NCBI RefSeq assembly: GCF_023507745.1
Contig: NZ_JALPZO010000113.1
Span: 1-55,204 of the forward strand
Source of the DNA: Vreelandella olivaria
GTDB lineage: Bacteria > Pseudomonadota > Gammaproteobacteria > Pseudomonadales > Halomonadaceae
Direction: 5' to 3'
DNA: 55,204 nt
Positions 46,169 to 54,505 of the stretch are shown here, piece after piece. The notes beneath the pieces were generated by a model. It was given only the letters and a program-made list of their open reading frames with translations. It was not told the origin of the DNA and did not search any database. The first letter of the stretch is position 1, and every line of letters begins with the position of its first letter. The position numbers were made by a program, and so were the translations under genes.

Positions 46169-47824
46169 ATGACAATAAGTACAAACCTGACCAACGCCCG
46201 CCGTAGCGCCATGAAACAATCAGGCGCCTGGAACGACATGATCATTACAGATTATCTCGATAAAGCGGTAAAGCAAGTGCCTGATAAGCCAGCGATTGTC
46301 AGCTACCTTATGGCCTCTGGTGAGCGCTCCGCGCTCAGCTATCGTGAACTCAATGGGCGGGTCAACCAGATAGCGGTGGGGCTTGTCTCGCTTGGCATTC
46401 AGATGGGTGATGTGGTGTCGTGCCAATTGCCCAATTGGTGGCAAATGACCGCACTGCACTTAGCCTGCGTTCGGATCGGCGCGATACTTAACCCACTGAT
46501 GCCTATTTTCCGCGAGCATGAGTTATGTTTTATGCTCGCTCAGGCTGAAAGTAAGCTGCTGGTAGTGCCCGGTGTGTTTCGCGGTTTTGATCATGCCGCC
46601 ATGGCAACCAGGCTGCAGGTCGAGTTGCCTTCATTAACGCATGTACTGGTGATTGGGGGGGAAGGTGAGCATAGCTTTGAGACCCACCTGCTCTCCCACA
46701 ATAGTGAGCGGACGCACGATACAAACGCCCTGTTCGCCAAGAGACGTCCCTCGGGTGACGATGTGGTGCAACTGCTTTACACATCGGGCACTACGGGTAA
46801 ACCGAAAGGGGTAATGCATACCTCAAACACGCTGTTTAGCCACATTCGGCCACTAGCCGAACGCCTGGTACTGGGTGCTGCGGATACCACCTTAATGCCC
46901 TCGCCTCTCGCGCATCAGCTAGGCTTTCTCTACGGCTTAATGATGCCGATCTATTTACAGACCACGGCCGTTCTTCAGGATACCTGGCTGCCCGCTGAAG
47001 CAGTTAATATCATACGGCAGGAACAACCCAGCCTGATGCTGGGCTCCACCCCTTTCTTGGCTGATATCGCCGAGCAAGCCATCGACCATGGCTCCAGCCT
47101 GCAGTCGCTGAAACTCTTCCTGTGTGCGGGCGCCCCTATCCCTAGCCCGCTGATAGAAAAAGCAGCACGTCATTTACCCACCAAAATCATCTCCGCCTGG
47201 GGCATGACCGAGAATGGAGCGGTCACCACTACCCGCTTGGATGATGCTCCTTCGTGCTCGATCGAAACCGATGGCGTACCCCTGCCCTTTATGGAACTTA
47301 AAGTAACGGATATTGAGGGCAATACCTTGCCACCTAATCAAGAAGGCAGCCTATGGGTACGCGGTGCCAGTCTGTTTGTTGGGTACTTTAAACAACCTGA
47401 ACTTTACGGGGTGGATGACGACGGCTGGTTCCCCACCGGTGACCTGGCACGCCTGAATGAAGCGGGTTATGTGCGCATCACGGGGCGCTCCAAAGACGTG
47501 GTCATCCGTGGCGGCGAGAATATTCCCATTGTGGATATCGAAAACACCCTTTATCAGCACCCTGCTATTCAGGCGTTGGCGCTGGTTGGCCGCCCGGATG
47601 AGCGTTTAGGTGAGCGGTTGGTCGCTTACGTGGTGCTTAAAGAGGGCTACTCCTCCCTGAGTCTTGAAGAAATCACCCGGTTTCTTACCGAGCAGCATGT
47701 TACACGCCAATACCATCCAGAGTTTCTTGAAGTGCTGGATGAGTTACCACGCACGCCTTCTGGAAAAATTCAGAAATTTAAGCTTCGCGCCCAGGCGACC
47801 AACCATTTTAATTCGCACGCTTGA
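46169..47824 (+). CDS. aliA: Cyclohexanecarboxylate-CoA ligase (AMP-forming), AliA-like
   Basis: A 551-residue acyl-adenylate-forming ligase. Motifs: LLYTSGTTGKPKGV (P-loop A3), SAWGMTENG (A5), GWFPTGDLARLNEAGYVRITGRSKD (A7/A8 hinge) and the catalytic Lys in PRTPSGKIQKF. It should activate the ring carboxylic acid to its CoA thioester for uptake trapping and oxidation. The alicyclic substrate is inferred from the badH, badI and dehydrogenase genes that follow. GGAG lies 8 bases before the ATG at 46169. Confidence 0.85.
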   Translation: MTISTNLTNARRSAMKQSGAWNDMIITDYLDKAVKQVPDKPAIVSYLMASGERSALSYRELNGRVNQIAVGLVSLGIQMGDVVSCQLPNWWQMTALHLACVRIGAILNPLMPIFREHELCFMLAQAESKLLVVPGVFRGFDHAAMATRLQVELPSLTHVLVIGGEGEHSFETHLLSHNSERTHDTNALFAKRRPSGDDVVQLLYTSGTTGKPKGVMHTSNTLFSHIRPLAERLVLGAADTTLMPSPLAHQLGFLYGLMMPIYLQTTAVLQDTWLPAEAVNIIRQEQPSLMLGSTPFLADIAEQAIDHGSSLQSLKLFLCAGAPIPSPLIEKAARHLPTKIISAWGMTENGAVTTTRLDDAPSCSIETDGVPLPFMELKVTDIEGNTLPPNQEGSLWVRGASLFVGYFKQPELYGVDDDGWFPTGDLARLNEAGYVRITGRSKDVVIRGGENIPIVDIENTLYQHPAIQALALVGRPDERLGERLVAYVVLKEGYSSLSLEEITRFLTEQHVTRQYHPEFLEVLDELPRTPSGKIQKFKLRAQATNHFNSHA

Positions 47825-47866
47825 TGGGTCGCTATACGCCTCACATAGCCAGTATGGGAAGACAAT

Positions 47867-48634
47867 ATGCAAGGTTTAACCGGAAAAACCGTCATAGTGA
47901 CCGGAGGCGGCGGCGGCATTGGCCGCGCGGTGTGCCAACGCTTTGCCCAGGAAGGCGCGCTGGTCGCTGTTCTTGACCGTGACGAGCACGCCGCCCAGCT
48001 AAGTGTCGACAGCATTTTAGCAATGGGTGGTAAAGCTTGTGCTTACGCGACTGATATCACCGATTACGCTGCCATCGAAGCGACCGTCAAGCGCATCGAA
48101 CAAGAACTCGGCATACCCACCATTTTAATTAATAACGCGGGGTTTGACCGCTTTCTGCCATTTCTTAAAACCGATCCCGCCATGTGGAACGCGCTGATTG
48201 CCGTCAACCTCACTGGCGCGCTCAATATGCACCATATCGTACTGCCAGGAATGGTTGAGGCCGGCGGCGGCAAAGTGGTCAACATTGCCTCCGACGCTGC
48301 CCGAGTGGGGTCATCCGGAGAAGCCGTTTATGCCGCCTGTAAGGCGGGACTATTGGGGTTAAGTAAAACCCTCGCCCGGGAGCTGGCGACAAAAAACATT
48401 ACGGTCAACGTCGTTTGCCCTGGCCCTACCGATACGGCCCTTTTAAAAGACGTAGCCGATACCTCCCACGACCCTGAAAAGTTACTGGAAGCCTTCCGCA
48501 ACGCCGTACCCATGCGCCGGATAGGCCAGCCTGAAGATTACCCTGGGATTATCGTGATGCTCGCGAGCGACGAAGCGAATTTTATTACCGGGCAGGTGAT
48601 CAGCGTCTCCGGCGGGCTGACCATGGCGGGTTAA
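47867..48634 (+). CDS. badH: 2-hydroxycyclohexanecarboxyl-CoA dehydrogenase (BadH-like SDR)
   Basis: A 255-residue NAD-dependent short-chain dehydrogenase: nucleotide loop TGGGGGIGRA (residues 12-21), NNAG (89-92), Ser142, Tyr155 and Lys159 in YAACK. It would oxidise 2-hydroxycyclohexane-1-carboxyl-CoA to the 2-keto form, the substrate of BadI encoded next. General SDR similarity alone would not fix this; the aliA-badH-badI order does. Confidence 0.85.
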   Translation: MQGLTGKTVIVTGGGGGIGRAVCQRFAQEGALVAVLDRDEHAAQLSVDSILAMGGKACAYATDITDYAAIEATVKRIEQELGIPTILINNAGFDRFLPFLKTDPAMWNALIAVNLTGALNMHHIVLPGMVEAGGGKVVNIASDAARVGSSGEAVYAACKAGLLGLSKTLARELATKNITVNVVCPGPTDTALLKDVADTSHDPEKLLEAFRNAVPMRRIGQPEDYPGIIVMLASDEANFITGQVISVSGGLTMAG

Positions 48635-48701
48635 CGCAAGCCGCTTACAACAACAAATTGCTTACAACGAAAAGCCGCGTATAAAAACAAGGAGCTGCAT
48701 C

Positions 48702-49499
48702 ATGAGCCATACCACTCACTATGAAGACATTTTGTATGAGGTAGACGACGGCGTCGCGACAATCACGATTAACCGACCCGAGCGCTATAACGCCTTCCGC
48801 GGGCAAACCTGTATGGAACTGCTGAATGCCTTCAACCGTGCTGGCTGGGATAAATCGATTGGCGTCATTGTGCTCACCGGTGCGGGTGATAAAGCATTCT
48901 GTACCGGAGGCGACCAGGGTGCACATGAGGGCCAATACGATGGCCGCGGCATCATTGGCCTACCGGTAGAGGAACTGCAAACGCTTATTCGCCAAGTTCC
49001 CAAGCCGGTCATTGCACGGGTGAATGGGTTTGCCATTGGTGGCGGACATGTCCTGCATGTGATCTGTGATTTAAGTATTGCATCAGAAACGGCTATTTTC
49101 GGCCAGGTGGGCCCAAAAGTGGGATCGGTCGACCCCGGCTTTGGCACCGCTTATCTGGCCCGCGTGATTGGCGAGAAACGGGCCCGTGAGATCTGGTATT
49201 TATGCCGCAAATACACGGCTCAGCAGGCGTTCGATTGGGGGCTGCTCAATGCGGTGGTGCCGCCTGAACAGCTCGACGATGAGGTGCGTCAATGGTGCGA
49301 CGAAATTCTTGAAAAAAGCCCTACCGCTCTCTCTATCGCCAAGCGCTCTTTCAATGCAGACAGCGAAAATATCGCCGGTATTGGCGCTCTCGGCATGCAG
49401 GCCCTCAGCCTTTACTACAACACCGACGAATCCAAAGAGGGAGTGGCCGCTTTCAAAGAAAAGCGTAAACCCGAGTTTCGCAAATACTATCTGTCATAA
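48702..49499 (+). CDS. badI: 2-ketocyclohexanecarboxyl-CoA hydrolase (BadI-like)
   Basis: A 265-residue crotonase-superfamily enzyme that opens the ring hydrolytically to give pimeloyl-CoA. Recognisable parts are ILYEVDDGVATITINRPERYNAFRGQT, FCTGGDQGAHEGQYDGRG, the oxyanion region GFAIGGGHVLHVICDLSIA and VGPKVGSVDPGFGTAYLAR. They are close to Rhodopseudomonas BadI and its MenB-like relatives, as I remember them. An AAGGAG ribosome site precedes the ATG. It is the most diagnostic gene of the pathway. Confidence 0.88.
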   Translation: MSHTTHYEDILYEVDDGVATITINRPERYNAFRGQTCMELLNAFNRAGWDKSIGVIVLTGAGDKAFCTGGDQGAHEGQYDGRGIIGLPVEELQTLIRQVPKPVIARVNGFAIGGGHVLHVICDLSIASETAIFGQVGPKVGSVDPGFGTAYLARVIGEKRAREIWYLCRKYTAQQAFDWGLLNAVVPPEQLDDEVRQWCDEILEKSPTALSIAKRSFNADSENIAGIGALGMQALSLYYNTDESKEGVAAFKEKRKPEFRKYYLS

Positions 49500-49564
49500 C
49501 GTATCAGCCATAAACGTTACTCCCCTTTTACCAAGGGCAGACTCAAGAGAGCGAGTAAAGTGCC

Positions 49565-50704
49565 ATGAATTTTGCATTTACCGAACAACAAGACGCTATT
49601 CGCGATACTATCGCCCGGTTTGCCAACGAACGATTAGCCCCTCGTTATCGGCAACGTGAGCAGGCGGCATACATTGAGCAAGAGATCGTCTCCGAGTTAG
49701 GGCAGATGGGCTGTCTTGGCGGTGAGCTACCCGAAGCGTTTGGTGGCAGTGGCCTTGACTGTATGACCACTGGCGTGATCGTTGAAGAGATCGCCAGGGG
49801 TGACTTTAATGTCGGCTACTTACCACTGCTCGCCTCTCTTAATGGTCAAATTATCGCTCAACACGCCCGACCGGAATTGGCTCATGAGTGGTTATCAGGC
49901 ATGACGGCTGGCCGTAAAATCTGCTGTATCGCGCTTACTGAGCCACACGGCGGCTCAGATGCGGCCAACCTTAAGCTCAAAGCAACCCGCGACGGCGATA
50001 GCTTTCTACTGAAAGGCGAAAAAACCTCTATTTCCATGGCTGATCAGGCTGATGTGGCGGTCGTGTTTGCACGCACCGGCACACAAGAGCAGCGCGCCAG
50101 CGGCATCAGCGCCTTTTTAGTGCCAATGGACAGCCAAGGTATCTCCACCAGCCGCTTCGAGGATTCAGGCCAACGCGCCATTGGCCGCGGCTCTATTTTC
50201 TTCGACAATGTACGTGTGCCTGCCGATCATATGCTGGGCATCGAGGGACAGGGCTTTAAACAGGTTATGCAGGGGTTTGACTATAGCCGTGCATTGATTG
50301 GCTTACAGTGTTTGGCCGTTGCTCAGCAATCGCTGGATGAAACCTGGCAGTGGCTCACCCAGCGCGAAGCCTTTGGCCAACCGTTAGCCGCCTTCCAGGG
50401 CTTGACCCATCCGCTAGCGGAGTACCAGACCTACGTACAAGCGGCGCGGCTGCAGTGTTATTACGCGCTGTGGCTAAAAGACAACCAGCAACCCCATACC
50501 GCTGAAGCGGCAATGAACAAGTGGTGGGGGCCTAAGCTGGCTTTTGATGTGATTAAGCAGTGCATGCTGGCTCATGGGCATACGGGGTGGGGTGAAGATA
50601 TGCCTTTTTCCCAGCGTATGCGTGATGTCCTCGGGCTGCAGATTGGTGATGGCACAGCTCAGATTATGAAAAATATTATTGCGCGTCAGTCGGTCTCTGC
50701 GTGA
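49565..50704 (+). CDS. aliB: Acyl-CoA dehydrogenase, probable cyclohexanecarboxyl-CoA dehydrogenase (AliB-like)
   Basis: A 379-residue FAD-dependent acyl-CoA dehydrogenase: the helical N-terminal domain starts MNFAFTEQQDAIRDTIARFANERL. The middle shows CCIALTEPHGGSDAANLKLKA and the C-terminal domain YSRALIGLQCLAVAQQS, HGHTGWGEDMPFSQRMRD and GTAQIMKNIIAR. In this operon it should introduce the ring double bond to give cyclohex-1-enecarboxyl-CoA. The subfamily call rests on context. Its TGA overlaps the GTG of badR. Confidence 0.8.
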   Translation: MNFAFTEQQDAIRDTIARFANERLAPRYRQREQAAYIEQEIVSELGQMGCLGGELPEAFGGSGLDCMTTGVIVEEIARGDFNVGYLPLLASLNGQIIAQHARPELAHEWLSGMTAGRKICCIALTEPHGGSDAANLKLKATRDGDSFLLKGEKTSISMADQADVAVVFARTGTQEQRASGISAFLVPMDSQGISTSRFEDSGQRAIGRGSIFFDNVRVPADHMLGIEGQGFKQVMQGFDYSRALIGLQCLAVAQQSLDETWQWLTQREAFGQPLAAFQGLTHPLAEYQTYVQAARLQCYYALWLKDNQQPHTAEAAMNKWWGPKLAFDVIKQCMLAHGHTGWGEDMPFSQRMRDVLGLQIGDGTAQIMKNIIARQSVSA

Positions 50705-51255
50705 ACGCTCGCTTTTTGCCTGTCTCACTTGATCGACTGGACGCTGATTCTATCGACCCAGTCAAGGATGTGCCAATGGCAAGTGAAGACGACAAAAGCG
50801 TGGCAAACCGACTATTTTTTCGGCTTTTTCAGGTCAGTAATATTCTGCAAAAGCAGACGATCAGCGAAGTGGGCCTGACGACCGTGCAGTGGGCGGTGCT
50901 GGGGGCCCTTTCGCGCAAAGGCTTTGAAGAGGGCATTTCGTTTAATGCACTGACTGAGTATTTGGTGGTTAGCCGTCAAAGTTTGGACGGCGTACTCAAG
51001 CGTTTGGAGCGCGATGCCCATGTTGAGCGTATTCCTCACCCCAATGACAAGCGTGCCCGAATTATTTTACTGACGAAACAAGGGCGCGCTTTTTGGGAGA
51101 GTTTGCAGCCCCGAATTCATGAGTTTTACCGTGATGGGCTTGGCAGTTTCTCCTTCGATGAGACCGTAAGCCTGCTGCACTATCTGAATAAACTTCAGCA
51201 CGATTTGGAAAATACCGCGCTACACGCCAAGGAGGAGATGACGGACACACTATAA
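50701..51255 (+). CDS. badR: MarR-family regulator, BadR-like
   Basis: A winged-helix regulator with LTTVQWAVLGALSRKG, the recognition helix region LTEYLVVSRQSLDGVLKRLERDAHV and the wing HPNDKRARIILLTKQG. BadR in Rhodopseudomonas represses the alicyclic-acid genes and is released by a CoA-thioester intermediate. The GTG at 50701 overlaps the upstream stop (coupling, 184 residues). An ATG at 50776, with AAGGA before it, would give 159 residues, nearer to the usual MarR length. I cannot decide between them. As part of the operon it would autoregulate. Confidence 0.85.
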   Translation: MNARFLPVSLDRLDADSIDPVKDVPMASEDDKSVANRLFFRLFQVSNILQKQTISEVGLTTVQWAVLGALSRKGFEEGISFNALTEYLVVSRQSLDGVLKRLERDAHVERIPHPNDKRARIILLTKQGRAFWESLQPRIHEFYRDGLGSFSFDETVSLLHYLNKLQHDLENTALHAKEEMTDTL

Positions 51256-51350
51256 CTCATCGAGCTAACGCCGCTTATGCGGCACACCAAGCGTCACTAC
51301 CCATATCGATAACAATAATTTGCCTCGTCTTGCGCGGGGTTGGGGGTTCT

Positions 51351-52571
51351 ATGTTTGCTCTACATAAACAGTCGTTAGTCATGGCTTTAAGCCTCGCATG
51401 TGCCAGTGCTTTAAGTAGCGCTCATGCCAGCATCAGCGATAACGAAATCCGCATCGGCTATTTGTCCGATATGTCCGGACCCTACCGGGATTTGGCCGGT
51501 CCAGGTGGCCTGAAAGCACTCAATATGGCGGTCGAAGATCACGGCGGTGAGATTAACGGTGCACCCATTGTAGTGTTTAGTGCTGATGATCGGAACAGCG
51601 CTGATGTGGGGGCCAATATCGTTCGTGAATGGATCGACCAGCGTAATGTGGATATGGTCGCAGGCATGGTGGCCTCGTCGGTGACTATCGCCGCGACCCA
51701 ATTACTCGCCGACCATGACAAGCTCGCGATGGTCGCAGGTGCCGCTGCACTGAGTATCACTAACGAGTACTGCACACCCAACCATGTGCAGTGGGTCTAT
51801 GATACTTATGCCATGTCCAATGGGGCCGCCAAAGCGATTCTTGAAGAGGGCGGCGACAGTTGGTACATGATTACCGCTGACTACGCCTTTGGTCACTCGC
51901 TGGAAAACGATGTCACCGCCGTCGTAGAAGCACATGGCGGTGAGGTCCTGGGCAGCGTTCGCCACCCGCTAAATACTAGCGACTTCTCCTCTTACATACT
52001 GCAAGCCCAAAGTTCAGGGGCCAAAATCGTTGGGCTGGCCAACGCAGGCGCCGACACCGTCAATGCGATCAGTACGGCAGGGCAGTTTGGCTTAGCGCAG
52101 TCCGGCCAATCACTCGCCGGGTTGATGGTATTTTTGAATGATATTCACGCCCTGGGCTTGGAAAGCACTCAAGGTATGCAACTGACCACTGGCTGGTACT
52201 GGGACTTAAACGATGATTCACGCGCCTGGGCAGAGCGCTATCAAGCACGCACTGGCCGAAAACCCACCATGGTGCAAGCAGGCGTCTACTCCAGTGTGAC
52301 GCACTATCTCAATGCCGTTGAAGCGGCGGGCACCGACGACTCCACCACCGTGCGCGCCAAGATGCAGGAGACGCCCATTAACGACATGTTCGCCACAAAC
52401 GGCTACATTCGTGATGATGGTCGCATGGTGCATGATATGTACTTAGCAAGAGTGAAAACGCCTGAAGCCTCCTCTAACGAGTGGGATCTTTATGAAATAC
52501 TACGCACCATACCGGGTGAAGAAGCTTTCCAATCGCTGGAGGAGAGCCGCTGCCACCTAGTGGCCCAATAA
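51351..52571 (+). CDS. ABC transporter substrate-binding protein, LivK type
   Basis: A 406-residue periplasmic binding protein. A signal peptide (about 1-26, ending SSAHA) is followed by EIRIGYLSDMSGPYRDLAGPGGLKALNMAVEDHGGEINGAPI, the start of the Peripla_BP_6 fold, and MVAGMVASSVTIAATQLLADH. The second lobe includes MVQAGVYSSVTHYLNAVEAAGT. Family members bind amino acids, aromatic or alicyclic carboxylates and amides; the operon suggests a ring carboxylate. No permease or ATPase genes accompany it in the window. The ATG at 51351 begins the signal peptide. Confidence 0.85.
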   Translation: MFALHKQSLVMALSLACASALSSAHASISDNEIRIGYLSDMSGPYRDLAGPGGLKALNMAVEDHGGEINGAPIVVFSADDRNSADVGANIVREWIDQRNVDMVAGMVASSVTIAATQLLADHDKLAMVAGAAALSITNEYCTPNHVQWVYDTYAMSNGAAKAILEEGGDSWYMITADYAFGHSLENDVTAVVEAHGGEVLGSVRHPLNTSDFSSYILQAQSSGAKIVGLANAGADTVNAISTAGQFGLAQSGQSLAGLMVFLNDIHALGLESTQGMQLTTGWYWDLNDDSRAWAERYQARTGRKPTMVQAGVYSSVTHYLNAVEAAGTDDSTTVRAKMQETPINDMFATNGYIRDDGRMVHDMYLARVKTPEASSNEWDLYEILRTIPGEEAFQSLEESRCHLVAQ

Positions 52572-52639
52572 CATCATCCCCCCCTTCGCGCGGCACCACC
52601 CTAGCCAAGCGCCGCGCGACACTTTTAGGGAACGTTTGC

Positions 52640-53308
52640 ATGCATGTAGATACCGCTATCACCAGCCGCAAATCAGTGCGCCGCTTTCTCGACACCGCCG
52701 TCGAACGCTCAACCATAATGCATATACTGCAGGTTGCCAGCCGAGCGCCCAGCGGTAGCAATATCCAACCGTGGCAGGTGCAAGTAGTGGCTGGCACCAA
52801 CAAAGATAAGCTTTGCCAACGGCTGTTAGACGCCGTTGATCAAGAGCAAAGCGACCCACCGGAATACCACTACTATCCACAAAACTGGTTTGAGCCCTAC
52901 CTGGAACGCCGCCGTCGCTGTGGCTTTGGACTCTACGCAGCGCTTGGCATTGGCCGTGAAGATAAAGCCAAACGACAGGCTCAGGCGCGGAGAAACTTTC
53001 ACTTTTTTGATGCGCCAGTGGGGTTTTTCATCACCATGGATCGCCGCCTGGAAACCGGCAGTTTTATGGATTGCGGTATGTTTATCCAAAGTGTCATGCT
53101 GGCAGCGCGTGGTCAGGGGCTTCACACCTGCCCCCAAGCCGCCTTTGCCTGGCACCACGCAATTATTCGCGATGAACTAAAGCTGGATGAAAATTCGCTA
53201 CTACTATGCGGTATCGCGCTGGGCTATGAAGATACCCAGGCCCCCGAAAATGCCTTTATTACCGAGCGTGAAAGCGTCGAGAGTTTTACGACTTTTCATG
53301 GTGTTTGA
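52640..53308 (+). CDS. Nitroreductase family flavoprotein
   Basis: A 222-residue FMN-dependent oxidoreductase: TSRKSVRRFLD and SRAPSGSNIQPWQVQVV at the N-terminus bind the FMN phosphate, DCGMFIQSVMLAARGQGLHTCPQA lies in the core, and LLCGIALGYED closes it. This is the NfsB/PnbA branch, which reduces nitro groups, quinones or enones. It lies 68 bases after the binding-protein gene as the last gene of the catabolic run, but its link to the pathway is unproven. Confidence 0.86.
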   Translation: MHVDTAITSRKSVRRFLDTAVERSTIMHILQVASRAPSGSNIQPWQVQVVAGTNKDKLCQRLLDAVDQEQSDPPEYHYYPQNWFEPYLERRRRCGFGLYAALGIGREDKAKRQAQARRNFHFFDAPVGFFITMDRRLETGSFMDCGMFIQSVMLAARGQGLHTCPQAAFAWHHAIIRDELKLDENSLLLCGIALGYEDTQAPENAFITERESVESFTTFHGV

Positions 53309-53311
53309 GCG

Positions 53312-53348
53312 AAAAAAGCCCTTCGCAGATCAGCGTGAAGCACAGGGC
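53312..53348 (-). terminator. Terminator downstream of the duplicated effector locus
   Basis: On the minus strand GCCCT (53348-53344) pairs with AGGGC (53322-53318), with an inner CGC/GCG, and six T residues follow (53317-53312). It ends the minus-strand transcript 57 bases after the last membrane-protein gene. Confidence 0.5.
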
Positions 53349-53405
53349 GTGGAATTGCTCACGCGACGGCTCTATCACCGGGAGTGCTGCGCGTTGCCGA
53401 GACAC

Positions 53406-53789
53406 TTACCAAACACCAAACAGCATGCCTGCACCACCTATAGCCATCGCAAAAATAACGCATAATATCCAGCTAGCGTAGACCCATACTAACAGACGTT
53501 TTAATCTCACAGGTGCCTGATCAATCAAGTGTTCTTTTCCTCGTAGATCAAAGCGCCCTATAACATGCCTACCTTTGAACAGTATGGTCAGCCCATAAAA
53601 TGTCATACGATGAAGGGAAAAGGGCAGTCCCTTGAGGTAAAGCTGTTCGGGGGAGTCCCACGCTCCAAAATAACGATCCGCCTCATCAATCTTGAAAAGC
53701 GCCACCACACTGGCGATAAATAATAACGCCAAGCTGAGCAAGCCGAATATGCCAGTACCAAAACCTACAATGGCTTCAGCGATTGTCAT
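53406..53789 (-). CDS. Small membrane protein, probable immunity protein (copy 2)
   Basis: A 127-residue protein with a helix near the N-terminus (about 8-30), a soluble middle (FKIDEADRYFGAWDSPEQLYLKGLPFSLHRMTFYG) and a C-terminal helix (about 103-122). It is the paralogue of the 54122-54505 product. The start codon overlaps the end of the upstream toxin-like frame by 14 bases, exactly as in copy 1. Function is inferred from the pairing: a small membrane protein coupled behind a pore-former-like domain is typical of immunity. An extra ATG precedes at 53792. Confidence 0.6.
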   Translation of the reverse strand: MTIAEAIVGFGTGIFGLLSLALLFIASVVALFKIDEADRYFGAWDSPEQLYLKGLPFSLHRMTFYGLTILFKGRHVIGRFDLRGKEHLIDQAPVRLKRLLVWVYASWILCVIFAMAIGGAGMLFGVW

Positions 53790-54150
53790 CATTGTTATCT
53801 CTATGTAGTGCTTGGTAAAAGAATAACCCTACCTGCTCCCCGAACGGCTCCACTGCTTTGGCGCCCCCATAAGCACCGGCGCCCGCGGCCACCACACCAC
53901 ATATCACTTTGCCGCGTGGATCGAGACTGACGGCTAAACATACGCCCCGGTTAACAGTAGCAGCACTGCCTGCCGCTCCACCAACAGTACGCCCCACCAA
54001 CCTGCCATACTCGACATAGCGGATACGTCGGCACTCTTCCTCGCGTCCTGTGGAGCAGGCTTCGGCGATAGTGTCACGGGTCGCGTAGGTATCCAGCCCA
54101 ACCCCTACGGCGCTGCCGAGTTTATAGATCACTAAGTAACATACCTGCAC
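53776..54150 (-). CDS. Orphan C-terminal toxin-like module (copy 2)
   Basis: The 124-residue frame is homologous from LGSAVGVGLDTYATRDTIAEACSTG to the end with the C-terminus of the 54492-55204 protein, but lacks all upstream domains. The first nine or so codons are the re-read 3' end of the copy 1 membrane gene. Starts would be GTG at 54150 or 54132, both overlapping that gene's stop, and no ribosome site is evident. It may be translated by coupling, be silent, or act as a donor for recombination with the full-length gene. Confidence 0.6.
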   Translation of the reverse strand: MQVCYLVIYKLGSAVGVGLDTYATRDTIAEACSTGREEECRRIRYVEYGRLVGRTVGGAAGSAATVNRGVCLAVSLDPRGKVICGVVAAGAGAYGGAKAVEPFGEQVGLFFYQALHRDNNDDNR

Positions 54151-54505
54151 CAGCCATAGCTATCGCAAAAATAAGGCATAACATCCCCCCTGCGTAAAGC
54201 CATACCAACAGGCGTTTTAATCCCACCGGTGCTTGGTCGATCAACTCCGGCTTACCGTTCATAAAAACCCGCTGCACGAACTTGCTTTTCCTGAACAATA
54301 TCTTAAAACCGTAATGCGTCATACGCCAAAGGCTGAAGGGCAACCCCTTAAGGTACAGCTGTTCGAGGGAGTCCCACTCGCCAAAGTAATGATCCGCTTC
54401 ATCGATTTTGAAGAGTGCTACAATGCTGGCGATAAATAATAAAACCAAGCCTATGGCCCCAGCAAAGATGCCACTGAAACCAAATATAATATCAGTTACT
54501 GTCAT
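54122..54505 (-). CDS. Small membrane protein, probable immunity protein (copy 1)
   Basis: A 127-residue protein with two hydrophobic helices (about 6-30 and 103-124) and a middle cytosolic or periplasmic part carrying FKIDEADHYFGEWDSLEQLYLKGLPFSLWRM. I do not recognise a named family. The ATG at 54505 overlaps the effector stop by 14 bases; in-frame starts up to 54538 exist. The tight overlap means it is made together with the effector, as expected for protection of the producing cell from a pore-forming partner. Direct evidence is lacking. Confidence 0.62.
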   Translation of the reverse strand: MTVTDIIFGFSGIFAGAIGLVLLFIASIVALFKIDEADHYFGEWDSLEQLYLKGLPFSLWRMTHYGFKILFRKSKFVQRVFMNGKPELIDQAPVGLKRLLVWLYAGGMLCLIFAIAMAGAGMLLSDL

